64,000 bases of DNA, from assembly GCF_022539315.1 (NCBI RefSeq), contig NC_066322.1:18114765-18178764 (forward strand), written 5' to 3'. This document shows, piece after piece, positions 51,459-63,030 of this stretch. A program made the translations under genes and the position numbers. This stretch comes from Serinus canaria. Taxonomy: Eukaryota > Chordata > Aves > Passeriformes > Fringillidae. The notes beneath the pieces were generated by a model that was given only the letters and a program-made list of their open reading frames with translations, was not told where the DNA came from and made no database searches. Position 1 is the first letter of the stretch, and each line of letters opens with the position of its first letter.

Positions 51459-54170
51459 GGGCACAATGCCACTGTCTCCTCCCTCCTCCAAGAGCAGACT
51501 CAGACAGCTCTACACCACCAGCAGGGTTGAAGGAGTAAGACAGTAAAGGTAAAACAATGTGGCAATTCACCATCATCCATATTCTTCATCACCCAATTCC
51601 AAAGGGAATATCCAAAGGTATAATCTTGAACATGTCAGTCTCATGTGAAGGTTTACAGACATCTGCAAACATTCATACTTCAAGGAACACAACAGTTATG
51701 CACTTTGCTGGTGGGATATAAATTAGCAGTTTCCCACTCTTCATTGCCACAATAAATTGACTCAGAAAGAATTGCTGGTATATACAACAACATCAAAGAG
51801 CCTGGAATAGAAATAGTGAATTGCAGTTATAAAAATAAATTCCTATAAAGAAGAGAGAAGTGAAAAGGAGACGAATGTTCTAATCTTACCTTCATCATAA
51901 TCTTATTAGCATTTCTCAGTGAGTAGTTCAAGTATCAGTCTATACTCTTATGAATCTGTCTCATAAATATGTCAAGTGCAAAGTATAGTTATTTTAATAG
52001 TCTGTGTTGGTGGGCTATCATGGATTTAATTAAGAGACAACTAGTGTATGAAATATGACACAAAAGCACCAAACTAAATGGAGAAATGTTTTACTGCAGA
52101 TTTAAATCAGGGACACAGAAGTAATGATGATCTGGCCTTACAAACCTACCTACATTTAATTAATGCAGACCAGCACAGACCTGTTCATATAGGAAAAAAA
52201 AAAGAGAGGCATTAAAAATAATGATTTAAGCTATAATATGTTATTTATAAAGACATTTGCATTATCTCAAACAGCATTATGTTATTCATAAATGTGTGTT
52301 GGTTTGTGGCTCTTAATTTTCAAAAGCCGGAAATGCACCTCCAATGAAAATTAGTAAAATACCGCTTTCAGCTATCCATTTTTCCAAAATGAAGCCTTTA
52401 TTAAGCTTCCTGCCTTCCTCTGAAGGGTCTCAGAACACTCAAATCATTCTGTTACAAAATTGCCAATATTCTTCTAAGGTTGCAATGAAAACTGTTATTT
52501 TCCACCCAAATCTGCTCTCTCTCCATTTTTCTCCATCTTTCCCCATCTATTCAAAAAATGAGGGCATGCTCAGCACTGTCAGTATGCAGGATTAGATGTT
52601 TGAGCACTGCACAATCCTTCCTGCTATCATTTTGGTGCACTGCTTTGACTTGATAGGAGATTTGGCAAGATCCACTAGTTTTAAGAAGCAGTGCAAGCGC
52701 ATACATTTTCACGTTTAAATTCCTTAAATTCCTACTTATGAGTTTAACACTATTTTAGAAAGAAAGAATCCAATAATTCCCTGAAACCATTCCAGTATCT
52801 TGAACTGATCTTGCAAAATCATTGACTGCCAACAACATCAGCTGCACTGAAGTTGAAAGCAAGGCTCACTATTGATTTGTAAGTGCACAGAAGCAGACTC
52901 TGACAATAAACAGTTAAGAATACGCCTGGCTGGCTGTAAGAATTGATACCTGGGTCAACTACACGAACCATATTTATTCATGATTTTCATGTCTAAGACT
53001 TTGCTTTTTATTAACCAGATCCAACAGGTACTAGCTATTTCAAGTTAACTTTTATCAATTCAGTAGCTTCCAGTCATTTAGAATTGAATAACCTTTAATT
53101 GGTTCATTGATCTAACAGGCAGTTAAAGTATTCAGAGATTTTATAAACCTTTTATTACTAGGGAAGAAAAAAGACAGTAGCCAGAAAGCATCATTAAGTG
53201 AACTTAGTCCTTATTTTTAGAAAACTTAGAGCAGTGGACTCTAGGTGCTCTTCAAACACCATAATTTGGACTCCCAAAAATGTAATAAAAACTGTAAAAT
53301 GACACACAAATGAAAGTACTGGGAATAAATAAATTCATAACTAATTTTATTTTTTGGTGAAGAAAACATCAAAGGTTTGCAAACTCAGCCTGTAAGGCAA
53401 AAATGGATAAAAGGATAGAGTGTATAGTTTCAAAATATTTTTCTCTTTAATGAACAGTTGAAAATATCCATAAATCTCTTCCATTATCATTGTATTTTAA
53501 AAGCAGTCAAGTCTTTTGTGCCTGACATGTTTACAGTAAATCTATTATCATCTGTCATGTTTGCATAAATTGTCCAAAAGTTCATCCTGTCTTGGCTGTC
53601 TTTCACTATTCATTAGTACTGAGGTAATTTTTGGAGTAAATGAAGGGAAAAATGCCCAGAAATTGAGATAATGTATAGAAAGAAGGAGACATTATATAAC
53701 TAACAGGAACAAATAGAGCTTTTTTCAGCTAAATACACAGAAATTTGATTCTTTATTGAACTAACCAGTACATAAGTGTGTAATATATAACCACAGACAA
53801 TCAGGATGAAATTCTAAATATATGATAAGGTAGTAATATAGTCCCAAATAGGTATTTATATGGACACCTAACTTATCAAATGGCTCTTGTCACAGGTCTG
53901 CTGTGAGCCATCACCTCAATTTACCATACCTTTGCACCTTCTCTGATAGTAAGAATTACAGTGCCGAAACACAATGTGAGTCTTCTACCTGCTTCCTCAA
54001 TTAAGAAGGCAAATATAGCAAAAATGGAGAAAATTACACTGACAAAGAGCTTCCATGGAGATACAGCCTGAAACACAGGGCTGGCTGAAGTTCCTGTCTG
54101 AGGGGAGGCACTGCACAGCTGAGGGCCCCTGCCTTCTCATGAGCCAGAGGATTTGGGTGCCTCCAGAGCA
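51459..54170. other. AT-rich non-coding stretch
   Basis: Strongly AT-rich with very few long open frames; I recognise no exon or repeat. A GC-richer patch starts at about 54050. Confidence 0.5.
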
Positions 54171-54254
54171 TGTCCTGGCTTGGCCATCCTCTCCACCCAG
54201 GCTGTTCCTCAGTGTCCTGGCTCAGCCACCCCCTCCATCCCGGGTGTCCCCAGC
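54171..54254. repeat. imperfect GC-rich minisatellite, period 42
   Basis: TGTCCTGGCTTGGCCATCCT followed by CTCCACCCAGGCTG at 54171 repeats at 54213 as TGTCCTGGCTCAGCCACCCC followed by CTCCATCCCGGGTG. The unit is a multiple of three, so the overlapping open frame (54055-54462) shows a GHPLHPGC/SHPLHPGC peptide repeat that need not be real protein. Confidence 0.7.
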
Positions 54255-57240
54255 ACCCATGCCCTGCCTGTTTCCTCTCCCAGCCTCAGCACTGGAGGTG
54301 TCCCCATTCCCTGCCTTGCAGTGCTTGGCTGTGCTGTGGGTGTTTGCAGGAGGCATCGCAAGCATAGCCTTCTTCCCATCAGGGAGGAAGGAACAAAAAC
54401 AGAGCTTTCAGCTTCTCAACAAACACTACCAAATTCAAGAGCTTCGTCTCAGGAATAATTAGAGGCACTTTGAGTGGCATTGTAACTGGAGCATCTGAGC
54501 ACCTTTAAAGTTCCTTGTAGCACAAGGAAGTGACTTGATAAAAAAGGCTGAAAATCAAGGACATAATCTTTCTGAGTTACTCAAGTAATAAAGAGGTGAA
54601 TAGGTAAGAAATAGCTGTATTGCTTCACTGCAACCAAAGGAACAAGGAAACCCAGGGCTTTCTAGTCTAGACTCCCATGGAATCAAACCTGAAGATGTGC
54701 AGGAAGAAATTTACCCTGGTCTACACTCCATACAATGTGTTCATTAGATTTTAAAATAATAGGGCACTATATCTCTTTGCCTCAGGGCACAGTTGCTTGT
54801 GATTTCCATTAAAAGTCTTGTTGACAGCAGGGTTTGTTCAATGAAGTGTGAACATAACAATGGTTTTACAGAGTTTTACAAAGTAACTTACATTCACAGA
54901 AAGCTCCCCACACCTCTGTATCAAAAACAATTTGTAGAATTAAATATTTAACAAACAAGTTTGAGATCTGCAGTGATTAAATTAGTGAGATAATTAGCAA
55001 GATATTTAAGGTTAATGTTTACAAGTAGGTTAATTATATCCTTTCCCAAATCTCTGTTTTCATTTCATTTGACACATGTTGCAATAACAGTGAAAGTGAG
55101 GCCACACTTGCAGAGGTGGCAGGCAAGGCAGCATGTGTCACCAAAGGTGACTAAATGAACACTTCTGAGGGAACTTTTCTCCAATATACAGTCTAAAAGC
55201 CTTATATTCTTCATGTCCCAGCAATTCTCCATCTTTTAGGGTGAATTTGTTCAAATAACACTTCAGATCTGTATAAAGAAACATTTTCTCCAGGACTTAA
55301 GGGATTTCATAACTTCAAGGCTTCATATAGCTCTCTAATGTTAATTACAATAGCGACAGCGTTTAATGCTCTGTGCTGAATTTAGTCTACTTGAAATTAA
55401 GAACAGAATCTGCTACAATGATCAGGATGGTTGTAGAAAAACAAGAAGGGAATCATGTGCTTCAATAAAGTTTAAAAAAACTATTTAGCAGGTATTTGTG
55501 CAGAGGCAACAGGACATGCCATCTGGATTAACTTACATAAAGCTGTTCTGAAAACATGTCAAGTCCCTGTGGCCATGGGCTCAGAATCCAGCGTGCACAG
55601 CCATGCATGCAGTGAGCTCAGCTACAAGCTGATGCTGTTGAAGGCAAAGGTGCTGGAGCTTTCCAGTAGCAGACAAAACATTTTTCAAGCATTTGACCAC
55701 TGTTCCCTCTTCTTCCTGACAGAGTCTGAAGTTGTCTTCTCAGCGCACCAGAGCCCAGGACATAACTTCTCAAACTCTGATGGGACTAAAATCCCATATA
55801 TGGGGATGAGCATCAAAATTTCCACCTCTAAAACAAGATAAGTTGAGAACCAGATATTGTCAAATATTACAACATTTGATATTGAGATCTTATTTAGACA
55901 GCATATGGGATTTGTAACCACCACATCTGCCCCAGGACATTTTACAAGGTTTCCTCCTTGGTAACCATACAACTTGTAGTCTGCTGAGGGCCTCTCAGTC
56001 CAGCTGCCCTCCTCCAGCCACTGGCAGCCTCAACAAAAGTTAATTTTTCATTCATTGCCAATTTTTGAGTCTTCCATCTGGAAAGACAGTTGCCTCTCCC
56101 ATAGGGTCAGGGCTGCTGGGGGACCCGTTCTCATGAGCCATAGGATCCTGTCCTGCCCAGTCCCTCAGAGTGAGCACTGTAGGCTGTCCCTGCACAGCAA
56201 GGGGGGCTCTTGGACAGGCTGTGCTACTTCTCATTCAACACAATTCCAGTGCTCCCATCTCCTGGAATCAGGCCCATTCCTCCCCAGGAAGAGGGTGTTT
56301 TCTGGCTGTTAATGACACCTGCTTTCCCTCATGTGGGCTCCTGGCCCAGCCTCCCCCTGGGAGAAGCACAGGCCAGGCTGCCAGACCCAGCCTGCCCAGT
56401 TCCTCCATCCCTCCCCTCCACTGTGGGGTCATGAAGCTGTTACTGGAAAAGCAAAGCACCCTCGCCATGCCCCAGGGGAGGAGGGAAGCCAGGACTGTGG
56501 GGGACAACTGGATAACATGGTTTGTGCAAAACTTTCTCCAGCTACCATTTCACTGAGCGAAAGAATGGATCTGGAAGTCTTATTGCTATCTAGGGAGGAT
56601 GTGTTTTTCTATACCTCTGCAGCTATAGGAACCAATCCTCTGAGCAAAAGGAGTCACCTTTTAAACTAGAGTGAGCCACAGCAGTTGGTTCTTGGGTTCT
56701 GCATTCTAAGAAACTCACTGCACTGTGTTGAAACTTTAATTGTTTTCTGAATTTTTTAAGCTGCAAAATTTTACTCAGTGTGGTTTTGTTTGGTTTTATT
56801 TTTTTTTTTTTGTTATATTCTAGTATGGTGCTGTTATTTGATATATTATTTGATCATTTTGCTATGCCATTATAAAACATTAACATGCCCATGCCTGCTG
56901 GACACTGCTGATAAGGAGGCTCACAAGACAGTAGCTGGTGCAAATCAGTCTCTGTCCTTTTGAAAAATTAGTTGAAGTAATTTTACATTTTTACTTTCCC
57001 AATGAGACACTGCAGCTGTTTCTCTCCCTTTCTTATTTATGCTTCAAATCACTGCAATGTAAACATATACCTCTCTATCCTACATCCCTACTGCAAGAGA
57101 CAAGCCCTCACCTGCAGTATTTCAGGGGCAAGCACAGAGGTGGGGATGCTCTGGGCTGCACTGCATTTTCACAAGTGACTACTGTGAGTATACATGCGAG
57201 TAGAGCAACTGATTTTTGAAAGGCAGTTAGATACCCAACC
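54255..57240. other. non-coding stretch with a GC-rich patch at 56080-56520
   Basis: AT-rich apart from the patch. Both-strand open frames in the patch have no domains. A T13 run lies at 56799-56811. The minus-strand frame at 55685-55972 (about 95 codons) is not recognised as any transposon protein. Confidence 0.5.
55794..55803. promoter_or_regulatory. perfect CArG box
   Basis: CCATATATGG exactly matches CC(A/T)6GG, the site for serum response factor and related MADS proteins, within the 12-bp palindrome CCCATATATGGG. Function is inferred from motif alone. Confidence 0.35.
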
Positions 57241-57280
57241 AGTAATTGTGTGCACAATTACTGTGATTACACATGTAATC
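57241..57280. promoter_or_regulatory. pair of adjacent palindromes with homeodomain cores
   Basis: AGTAATTGTG and CACAATTACT (57241-57250 and 57253-57262) are exact 10-base inverted arms around TG. Two bases later GATTACA and TGTAATC (57265-57271 and 57274-57280) are exact 7-base arms around CA. The first palindrome holds two opposed TAATTG cores, typical of homeodomain sites; the second holds two opposed GATTA cores, as bound by K50 homeodomains (OTX/PITX-type). Two back-to-back perfect palindromes within 40 bases are unlikely to be random. A short cruciform or hairpin is the alternative reading. Confidence 0.4.
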
Positions 57281-58722
57281 ATGGTCATTGTGCTTTTAAA
57301 TGATGCATGTGCTATTCTAAAAATTCACTGCTGTATTACTAAAATTAATGGGAGCTTTGCCATCAATTTAAACTGATGGAGGATCAAACACTATGCATTG
57401 TGGCAATATCCAAGATCTATTGAAGAGCAAATGCAATTTTTGCAACACAAATGCTAAATCCTCAGTATATTGAAACAGTAAAAAAGGGATGGAAACATAG
57501 TTTTTTAGCATAGGTATATATTCATTATGCATTCATTAATAAATTATCATTTTTTAATAGAGTTCTGGATTTGATTCAAACTACACTGACATTAAGAGAA
57601 AACCACGGCTCTGGATCAAGGCTTCTTCCTCTAATGTTTCCAATTAGCTCAGGTTATGGAGCTGTGCATGCATTTGTTCGTGACAAAATCTTTGGCTGTT
57701 GATTACCTTGTCTTTCAAGAGTTAAACAGGATTTTGCGTGTGATATGTAGTATTTCACATCTAGTCTTTGTCCATGTTCTAAAAACGTGCATTAAATGTG
57801 CTACTATTGTCTCTTTTTCCGATTAGTTTACAGCCCTGTAGTTCCAGCTGTTTTATTCTGAAACTCTAAAACCCTGTCACTAGGGAGTTCTGTGTAATTG
57901 CCCATAATATGCACCACATTATCCATTTCAGGAACTGTGCTGAAAGACAGCAGCAATAAGGGGTTTTCTAAAGGCAGTCTGGTTTACACTAATGGATCTA
58001 ACAGGAAGGAAATGCAATTTGAAAGAAGCTGATGCATATGTTCTATTGTTGAATATAATGTTTGATTTAATTATTAACTGTCTGTGATGGAAAGTCAGAT
58101 CCTGCTCAGTTCTGCTTACAGTTTGGTACTCTGCTACCAGTAAAAACAGACGAGATTCAGTCTTAGGATTTAAGAGTTCTTTGTAAAGTACTGACATTTA
58201 ATTGTGCTTCTATAAAATATCAGCTGAGGAACTTCAATTGCACACTTCTTCCATGCAGACTGGCTTCCTTTTATCAAGCTAAATATACAATATAGAAGCC
58301 AGCTCTCTTTCATTTTCCCTTGCATAAATCAGGAGAGTCTCAAAGTTAACAATCTGCTGTAATTATTTAAATAAATATGCTCCAAATTGAGTTCCTATTC
58401 ACTGCTGTTCATGACCTATTCATTTTTATTTTATTTTACTTTCATGTCATACACATAGCACTGCAGTCAATCTACTGTATTGCCAAGGATGTTCACAATG
58501 GACCCAAGTGAATTTTTAGGAAGGAGTTAAAATGTGCTGGCATGACTATACCTATCCTTCTTTTATCAGGAACAGAGGATTTGGCAGCTCATTTCAGTCC
58601 AATTCTATAATTGGTGTTTTGTGATGTCTAGTAAATTGTTGCATTGTGTTACAAAGGTCCCTAATTCCATGGGTGGGTGTTAACATGCTGTAAGGAATGA
58701 ATTCATTATGGAGAACTCTTAC
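57281..58722. other. AT-rich non-coding stretch
   Basis: No gene recognised. One minus-strand frame of 89 codons (57928-58197) has no domain. Confidence 0.5.
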
Positions 58723-58786
58723 CTGAAATTCCATTATCCTTTCCTCACCATGGTGACTCCTATCAAACTCATTCATATAACGTAAT
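58723..58786 (-). CDS. candidate internal exon, unidentified
   Basis: On the minus strand a pyrimidine tract TATTTCTTTCCAG is followed by 64 bases and a near-perfect donor (TTTCAG|GTAAGAG; the GT is at 58722-58721). The frame has one leftover base, then 21 codons: LRYMNEFDRSHHGEERI followed by MEFQ. The peptide is charged and amphipathic, as in an internal helical region of a cytoplasmic protein, but I cannot assign a family. Intron phases would be 2 upstream and 0 downstream. Both splice signals and an open frame in AT-rich DNA make it one of the two best exon candidates here, yet chance pairs of this size do occur in 64 kb. Confidence 0.28.
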
Positions 58787-60037
58787 CTGGAAAGAAATAG
58801 GTACTGATGCTAAAGCTGTATTTTCAGAGGAGCTTAAAGGTAAAAAAAAAATCACAGCTCTTCTGCATGATTCAAACAAAAACAGTGGTTTAACACCACT
58901 AGTAAACAAAATAATTGAGCACCGTAATTTCAGTTTAGTATTTTCTATCTGTCTGGTGAGATTATTATCTTTGAAACTATCTTAAACAGATGCCAAACTG
59001 CAACTGAAATTAAACAATAGTAATGATATTTGGAGTGCATCAAGAATGCAGCTTTTGTTAAAAATACCTTTCTACAAGTAGTGCACGGAGCATTAGCTCT
59101 GTGGGATGCACCTTACTTTGCAAGCTCCAAAGAGATTGGTTAGTTTTGTCAGGAGGATAATAGGAAGAAATGAAGTTCCTAGAAAATACACCCCCATGCC
59201 TCAGATCCCTAACTAATTTTGACAGCTTAAGAAGAAGTAGAGACCCTGTCCCTGGCATATTTGTGTTCTTGGTGTCAGTCAGTAAACTTCAGGCAAAGAG
59301 TATGAAAGAGTCATTAGAGCAAAATCCATCTCACATTTATCTGGAGAGTTTTCCTCGTAATCTGTTTTCTGTTGAAAGGATCTGAGAAGATTTTCTGAAA
59401 ATCTCAATCGTTTTGAATATTTTTTTTTAGAGAAATACCTAAGAGCTTAGATCAAAATATATCCAGACCTTTAGCCCATGGCTCCTCTCAGAGAAGATTT
59501 CTGCTGGATCTTTCCTGGGTCAAGAACATCATAAAATCATTCATTGGCTGTTGCAGGACTCCTGAAAAGGACTTCTTCTGAAAAGCCTTGCCCAAAACCA
59601 AAAAATGCCAAGGTGTGCAGGCTCTTTTAAAAAGTTAACAACAAACCCACAAAACAGGTATGAGCTGAGGTCAGCTCTCGTTTTGCCTAAAGTTTTCCCT
59701 TAGTTTCACTGTTACTCCTACTCGCAATTAAAAGTTTATTGAAGCACTTTGCATACTCTAGTGTATTGAAGAAGCAATTGTTGGAGTGAAAAGGAAAACT
59801 GTCAGTTCTGAAAATAGCTTGGACTACTCATGTGTCATTCTCAATGTATGCTGAAATATCCAGAAAAACGTGGCTCACACTGCGGATTGCATCAGATACC
59901 GACACATGTATAAGCAACTCTCTCCTCACTTTCTCCTCTGAGGCTCATTTTTACAAAACACATGGTTAGAACTAAGCTGTGCTTTCTGCCGTTGGAGTAA
60001 ACTACAATGAAGCAGAGCACAAAGGAAATTCATTCCC
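58787..60037. other. AT-rich non-coding stretch
   Basis: Nothing recognised apart from an A10 run near 58842 and small frames without domains. Confidence 0.5.
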
Positions 60038-60197
60038 CGTGCGTGTGTAGGATCTGCCTGTAGAGCGCAGTGTGAGAATTACCGGCAGACACGTGTAACC
60101 AGCACACCGCAGGGGCGGGGGAGACAGCCTGCTTCATTCTCTTCAATCCCATCACCAGACCGCAGGTGAAACTCTGTATGTGCCGAGTGTCAGATCG
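60038..60197. promoter_or_regulatory. CpG-enriched patch with a GC box
   Basis: Ten CpG occur in 160 bases where the surroundings have almost none. A GC box GGGGCGGGGG lies at 60112-60121 and an ACACGTGT E-box core at about 60090. It is too short for a formal CpG island but resembles an unmethylated enhancer or minor promoter. Confidence 0.35.
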
Positions 60198-60445
60198 TTT
60201 GTAGATGACAAACACAAGGCTCTTGTGCAGGTCCTGGGGGCTCATCCTCCTATCCCAGCCAAGCCAGAACCCATCTGGCCTGAGCATCCCCAATGCACCC
60301 CAAATGCACCTGTGTGACCAAATCCACCCACTCATTCCCTTCTCAACATGCAGCACCCTGCACCGTTCATGCTTTGTCTCCACCCCAAAGCACCTCTCTG
60401 TGTTTGCTGGCTTAGGCATGTCCAAGAGGGGAATTGAAAAGGGTC

Positions 60446-60919
60446 TCAGTGGCTATAAAGAACAGCAATGAAATAAGGGTGGAAATCATATTCACAGGGA
60501 GACAAAACTGAACTCACGCAGGTGCTCCTCCATGTCTGCTGTGACTCCTTTAGGCAGCAAAACAGGTGAATTTGCTGCATGCTAATCAGGAAAAAACCAT
60601 CTGAAATATGCATCTGCACATAAGCATCTGTGCAGAGTTTCTCCAAACCAGTTCTCAAGTGCATTTTCTCCCTGTATGGGCCTCTTTTGTACTTTGTTGT
60701 GCCAAGAGGCTTATTTTGTATAGGTGGAGAGACCCCTACCCACCAGTCATCAGGGAGCGCTATTAATATGCAACATCTTGAACGCATGAGCTGAATGACA
60801 AGCTGGCAGTGTTTGAGAATGTGTGGTCCAAGTTTATGTCTCTCCCTGAAGAGGCGAAAAGCCCCTTCCTGAACTCTCTGCCAAACTGTGCAAGAGATGA
60901 AAGAAAAGAGAACGGGCAA
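60446..60919 (-). other. 157-codon open frame, unrecognised
   Basis: An ATG-initiated minus-strand frame longer than expected for this composition, followed downstream on the same strand by a second one of 131 codons in another frame (60030-60425). No domain, signal peptide or membrane segment stands out. The underlying DNA carries octamer-like ATATGCAT and AATATGCAAC motifs, so it may be conserved regulatory DNA rather than coding. Confidence 0.1.
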
Positions 60920-62254
60920 CCTATTTTTTTTTTTGCTTCTCTCTTCCTAATACCTTGACACTATAGTTTCCTTCCTGTGGCCACAGTTACTGTGAATAGC
61001 CAATTTCAAAGAGTTTGCTACTACTTTCAACATTGAAACAGAACAGGACAGCATAGTTGTTAATGGTTTTTTTTTTTTTCTTAAATGCTTGTGGAAGAAA
61101 TTGGAAACATTTATTAGTTTTTTTATACAAACATTGTCTTTTGGATTCATATGTCATTATCCATTCTGAAATGTCCCAACAAAAGTGAGCTAAATTAAGG
61201 TCCTGAATTTTAGGCATCTTGCACTTTGCTTTTGGTCATGCAGTGTCACAATGCAAGGCTCAACTCAGTGAGGTTTTAACCCTGGAAAAACTTGTAGAGT
61301 GTTTTATGTGCCTGAGTAGCAAGAAAGGATACCAGCATGTCTCATTATGGATGAGCTACAGCTTGATCTAGGAAGAATAAATGGGTGTTTCTTGTACTTC
61401 TCACCAAGAAGATGGGAAAGGATGGAAGAGGAGGAATCATTCCTGGCCTCTAAACCAGCCTGTGGCTGTTCCCAGACATTCTGTGAGGCTCAGGAGCTGG
61501 ACTCTGCTTGTGCAATTTAGCTGCATGTACTGAGCTGTTTGCGTAGGTCCTCCTGCACAAGAAATGGGCTGGATGCTGTTATGACATAACATAACAGAAC
61601 CATGCTGTGGTTTGTTTGCAGCACTGGTGCCTTAAACACATATCTTTGGCCTTCACCAGCTGTTCAGCTTTAGGGTGATCAAAAAGAATTAGAGAAACAA
61701 AGACCCACAGATTAAAACTTTGCTTCCAAGTCTTGTGATAGAAGAGCCAGAAGTACCCAGACATGTCCACAGGTATCCAGGTAGTCTAGGAGCAATGTCT
61801 ACTGTGTAAGGAGAACTGAAACAAGCCCACCCCAGAGACCTCTCCTTGGTACAGTCACTCCCACTGCGTCCACATGGTCAAGCCAGAAGCTGGTTTTACA
61901 GTTCTCCATGGCAGTGTGGAGTTAGGACCTGGTTTTGCTGTACTTGATCCCAGCTGGCTGGGGCCTCCCAAGCCACGAGTTCCAGAGCAGCATCTCCCCA
62001 GCAGTATCCTGGCTAGAGCCTGGCCTGATCAGCAAAGGCCTCCACCCCAGCCTTCATGCAGAGAGTAAGGGGAACAGCAAACTGGGCTTTTCAGACACCA
62101 GCTGTTTCCCTGGCATCGCTGCCTCCCTCTCTGCACGTGCCTTTGTCATTCCCTGAATCTCTGCCTGCTGTACAACTCTTGGAATCAGTTAACATGACTT
62201 TCGGGATGTTTTCCTCTTGCCTTAAAGGACTCATGTGTTTTGTTTTTCCCTCAG
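60920..62254. other. non-coding stretch, no gene seen
   Basis: T-rich runs at 60925-60934 and 61067-61079, then mixed DNA. Small open frames on both strands without domains. Confidence 0.5.
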
Positions 62255-62320
62255 TCACAGCAGAACATAGAAAATGGTCTACACGGAAAACGTGAAAGAT
62301 GGTTTCTATGCAAATGGAAG
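62255..62320 (+). CDS. candidate first coding exon (or in-frame internal exon)
   Basis: An excellent acceptor (TGTTTTGTTTTTCCCTCAG, AG at 62253-62254) precedes 66 bases and a donor GGAAG|GTAATG (GT at 62321-62322). Two readings are open. In one, ATG at 62274-62276 in a strong context (AAAATGG) starts MVYTENVKDGFYANG and ends with two bases of the next codon (phase 2), so the first 19 bases would be 5' UTR. In the other, the full 66 bases are 22 codons (SQQNIENGLHGKRERWF at the start). The first reading looks more natural, with an acidic, polar N-terminus such as a cytoplasmic tail. I do not recognise the protein. The next exon would lie beyond or near the right edge of the window. Confidence 0.28.
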
Positions 62321-62944
62321 GTAATGTCAGCCAAATTAATTTGTTCATTCAACATCTATAAATAATTTTGTATTCTGCATTTACAAATTTATATTATTTT
62401 TTATAGGGAATCTATTTTCTGCATATTCAATTCATTTTTTAAGTGCTCCAACCATTTTTCACCATTCCATAAAGCAGGTTCATTTAAATATTATGCTTAT
62501 CAATCACAAGGGAAATTACCTCTTTTATTCCTTATTATGAGATTGAAGTTCTACCCCTTTTTGGGGAAGATTTTGTAGTATCTTACCAAAAATTCTTTTT
62601 GATTCAGGGAGCGGGGGAAAGTAGGGAAGGTCAGACAAATGCTGCCAAAGGCTAGCTGCAATTATCAGCTTGAGAAAAAAACAGCTACGGTTTGTAGAGT
62701 GATGTTGAACGAGTACAAATACATACTTTTATAATGTTATGACCTTCCTTAAAATTCATTTAAGCAAATTGGTTAAAATTTAGGTGAGTTATTAAGAACC
62801 CCATAAAATAGACAATCTATTAATGCAGAAGGAGCTAGCACCATTGATACTTTAAATATAGGAAATATGGATTTTTATCAGTTTGCCCTCAGAATGAGGG
62901 AAGAGATTTTCCAGGATAAGAGACACCTGAGTGATTTAAACTTT
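62321..62944. other. AT-rich non-coding stretch
   Basis: Would be intron if the preceding segment is an exon. Nothing else recognised. Confidence 0.5.
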
Positions 62945-63030
62945 CAGGCTGACATAGCTCTGTTGTTGAGTGCATGTAACCTCCCCAAGATCACAGACAG
63001 GTGCTAGGCACAGGTCTTCCACAAAAGAGA
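62945..63030 (-). repeat. possible MIR relic
   Basis: CCTCCCCAAGATCACAGACA followed by GGTGCTAGGCACAGGTC resembles the antisense MIR segment cttgcccaaggtcacacagc...gtggcagagc. The adjoining bases diverge, so the limits are approximate. Confidence 0.35.

Noticed and set aside
54134..56146. TTCTCATGAGCCA-AGGAT shared at 54134 and 56128 (18 of 19 bases) as a dispersed repeat
   Set aside because: Similarity stops at the edges of the 19 bases; too short to call without a genome-wide count.
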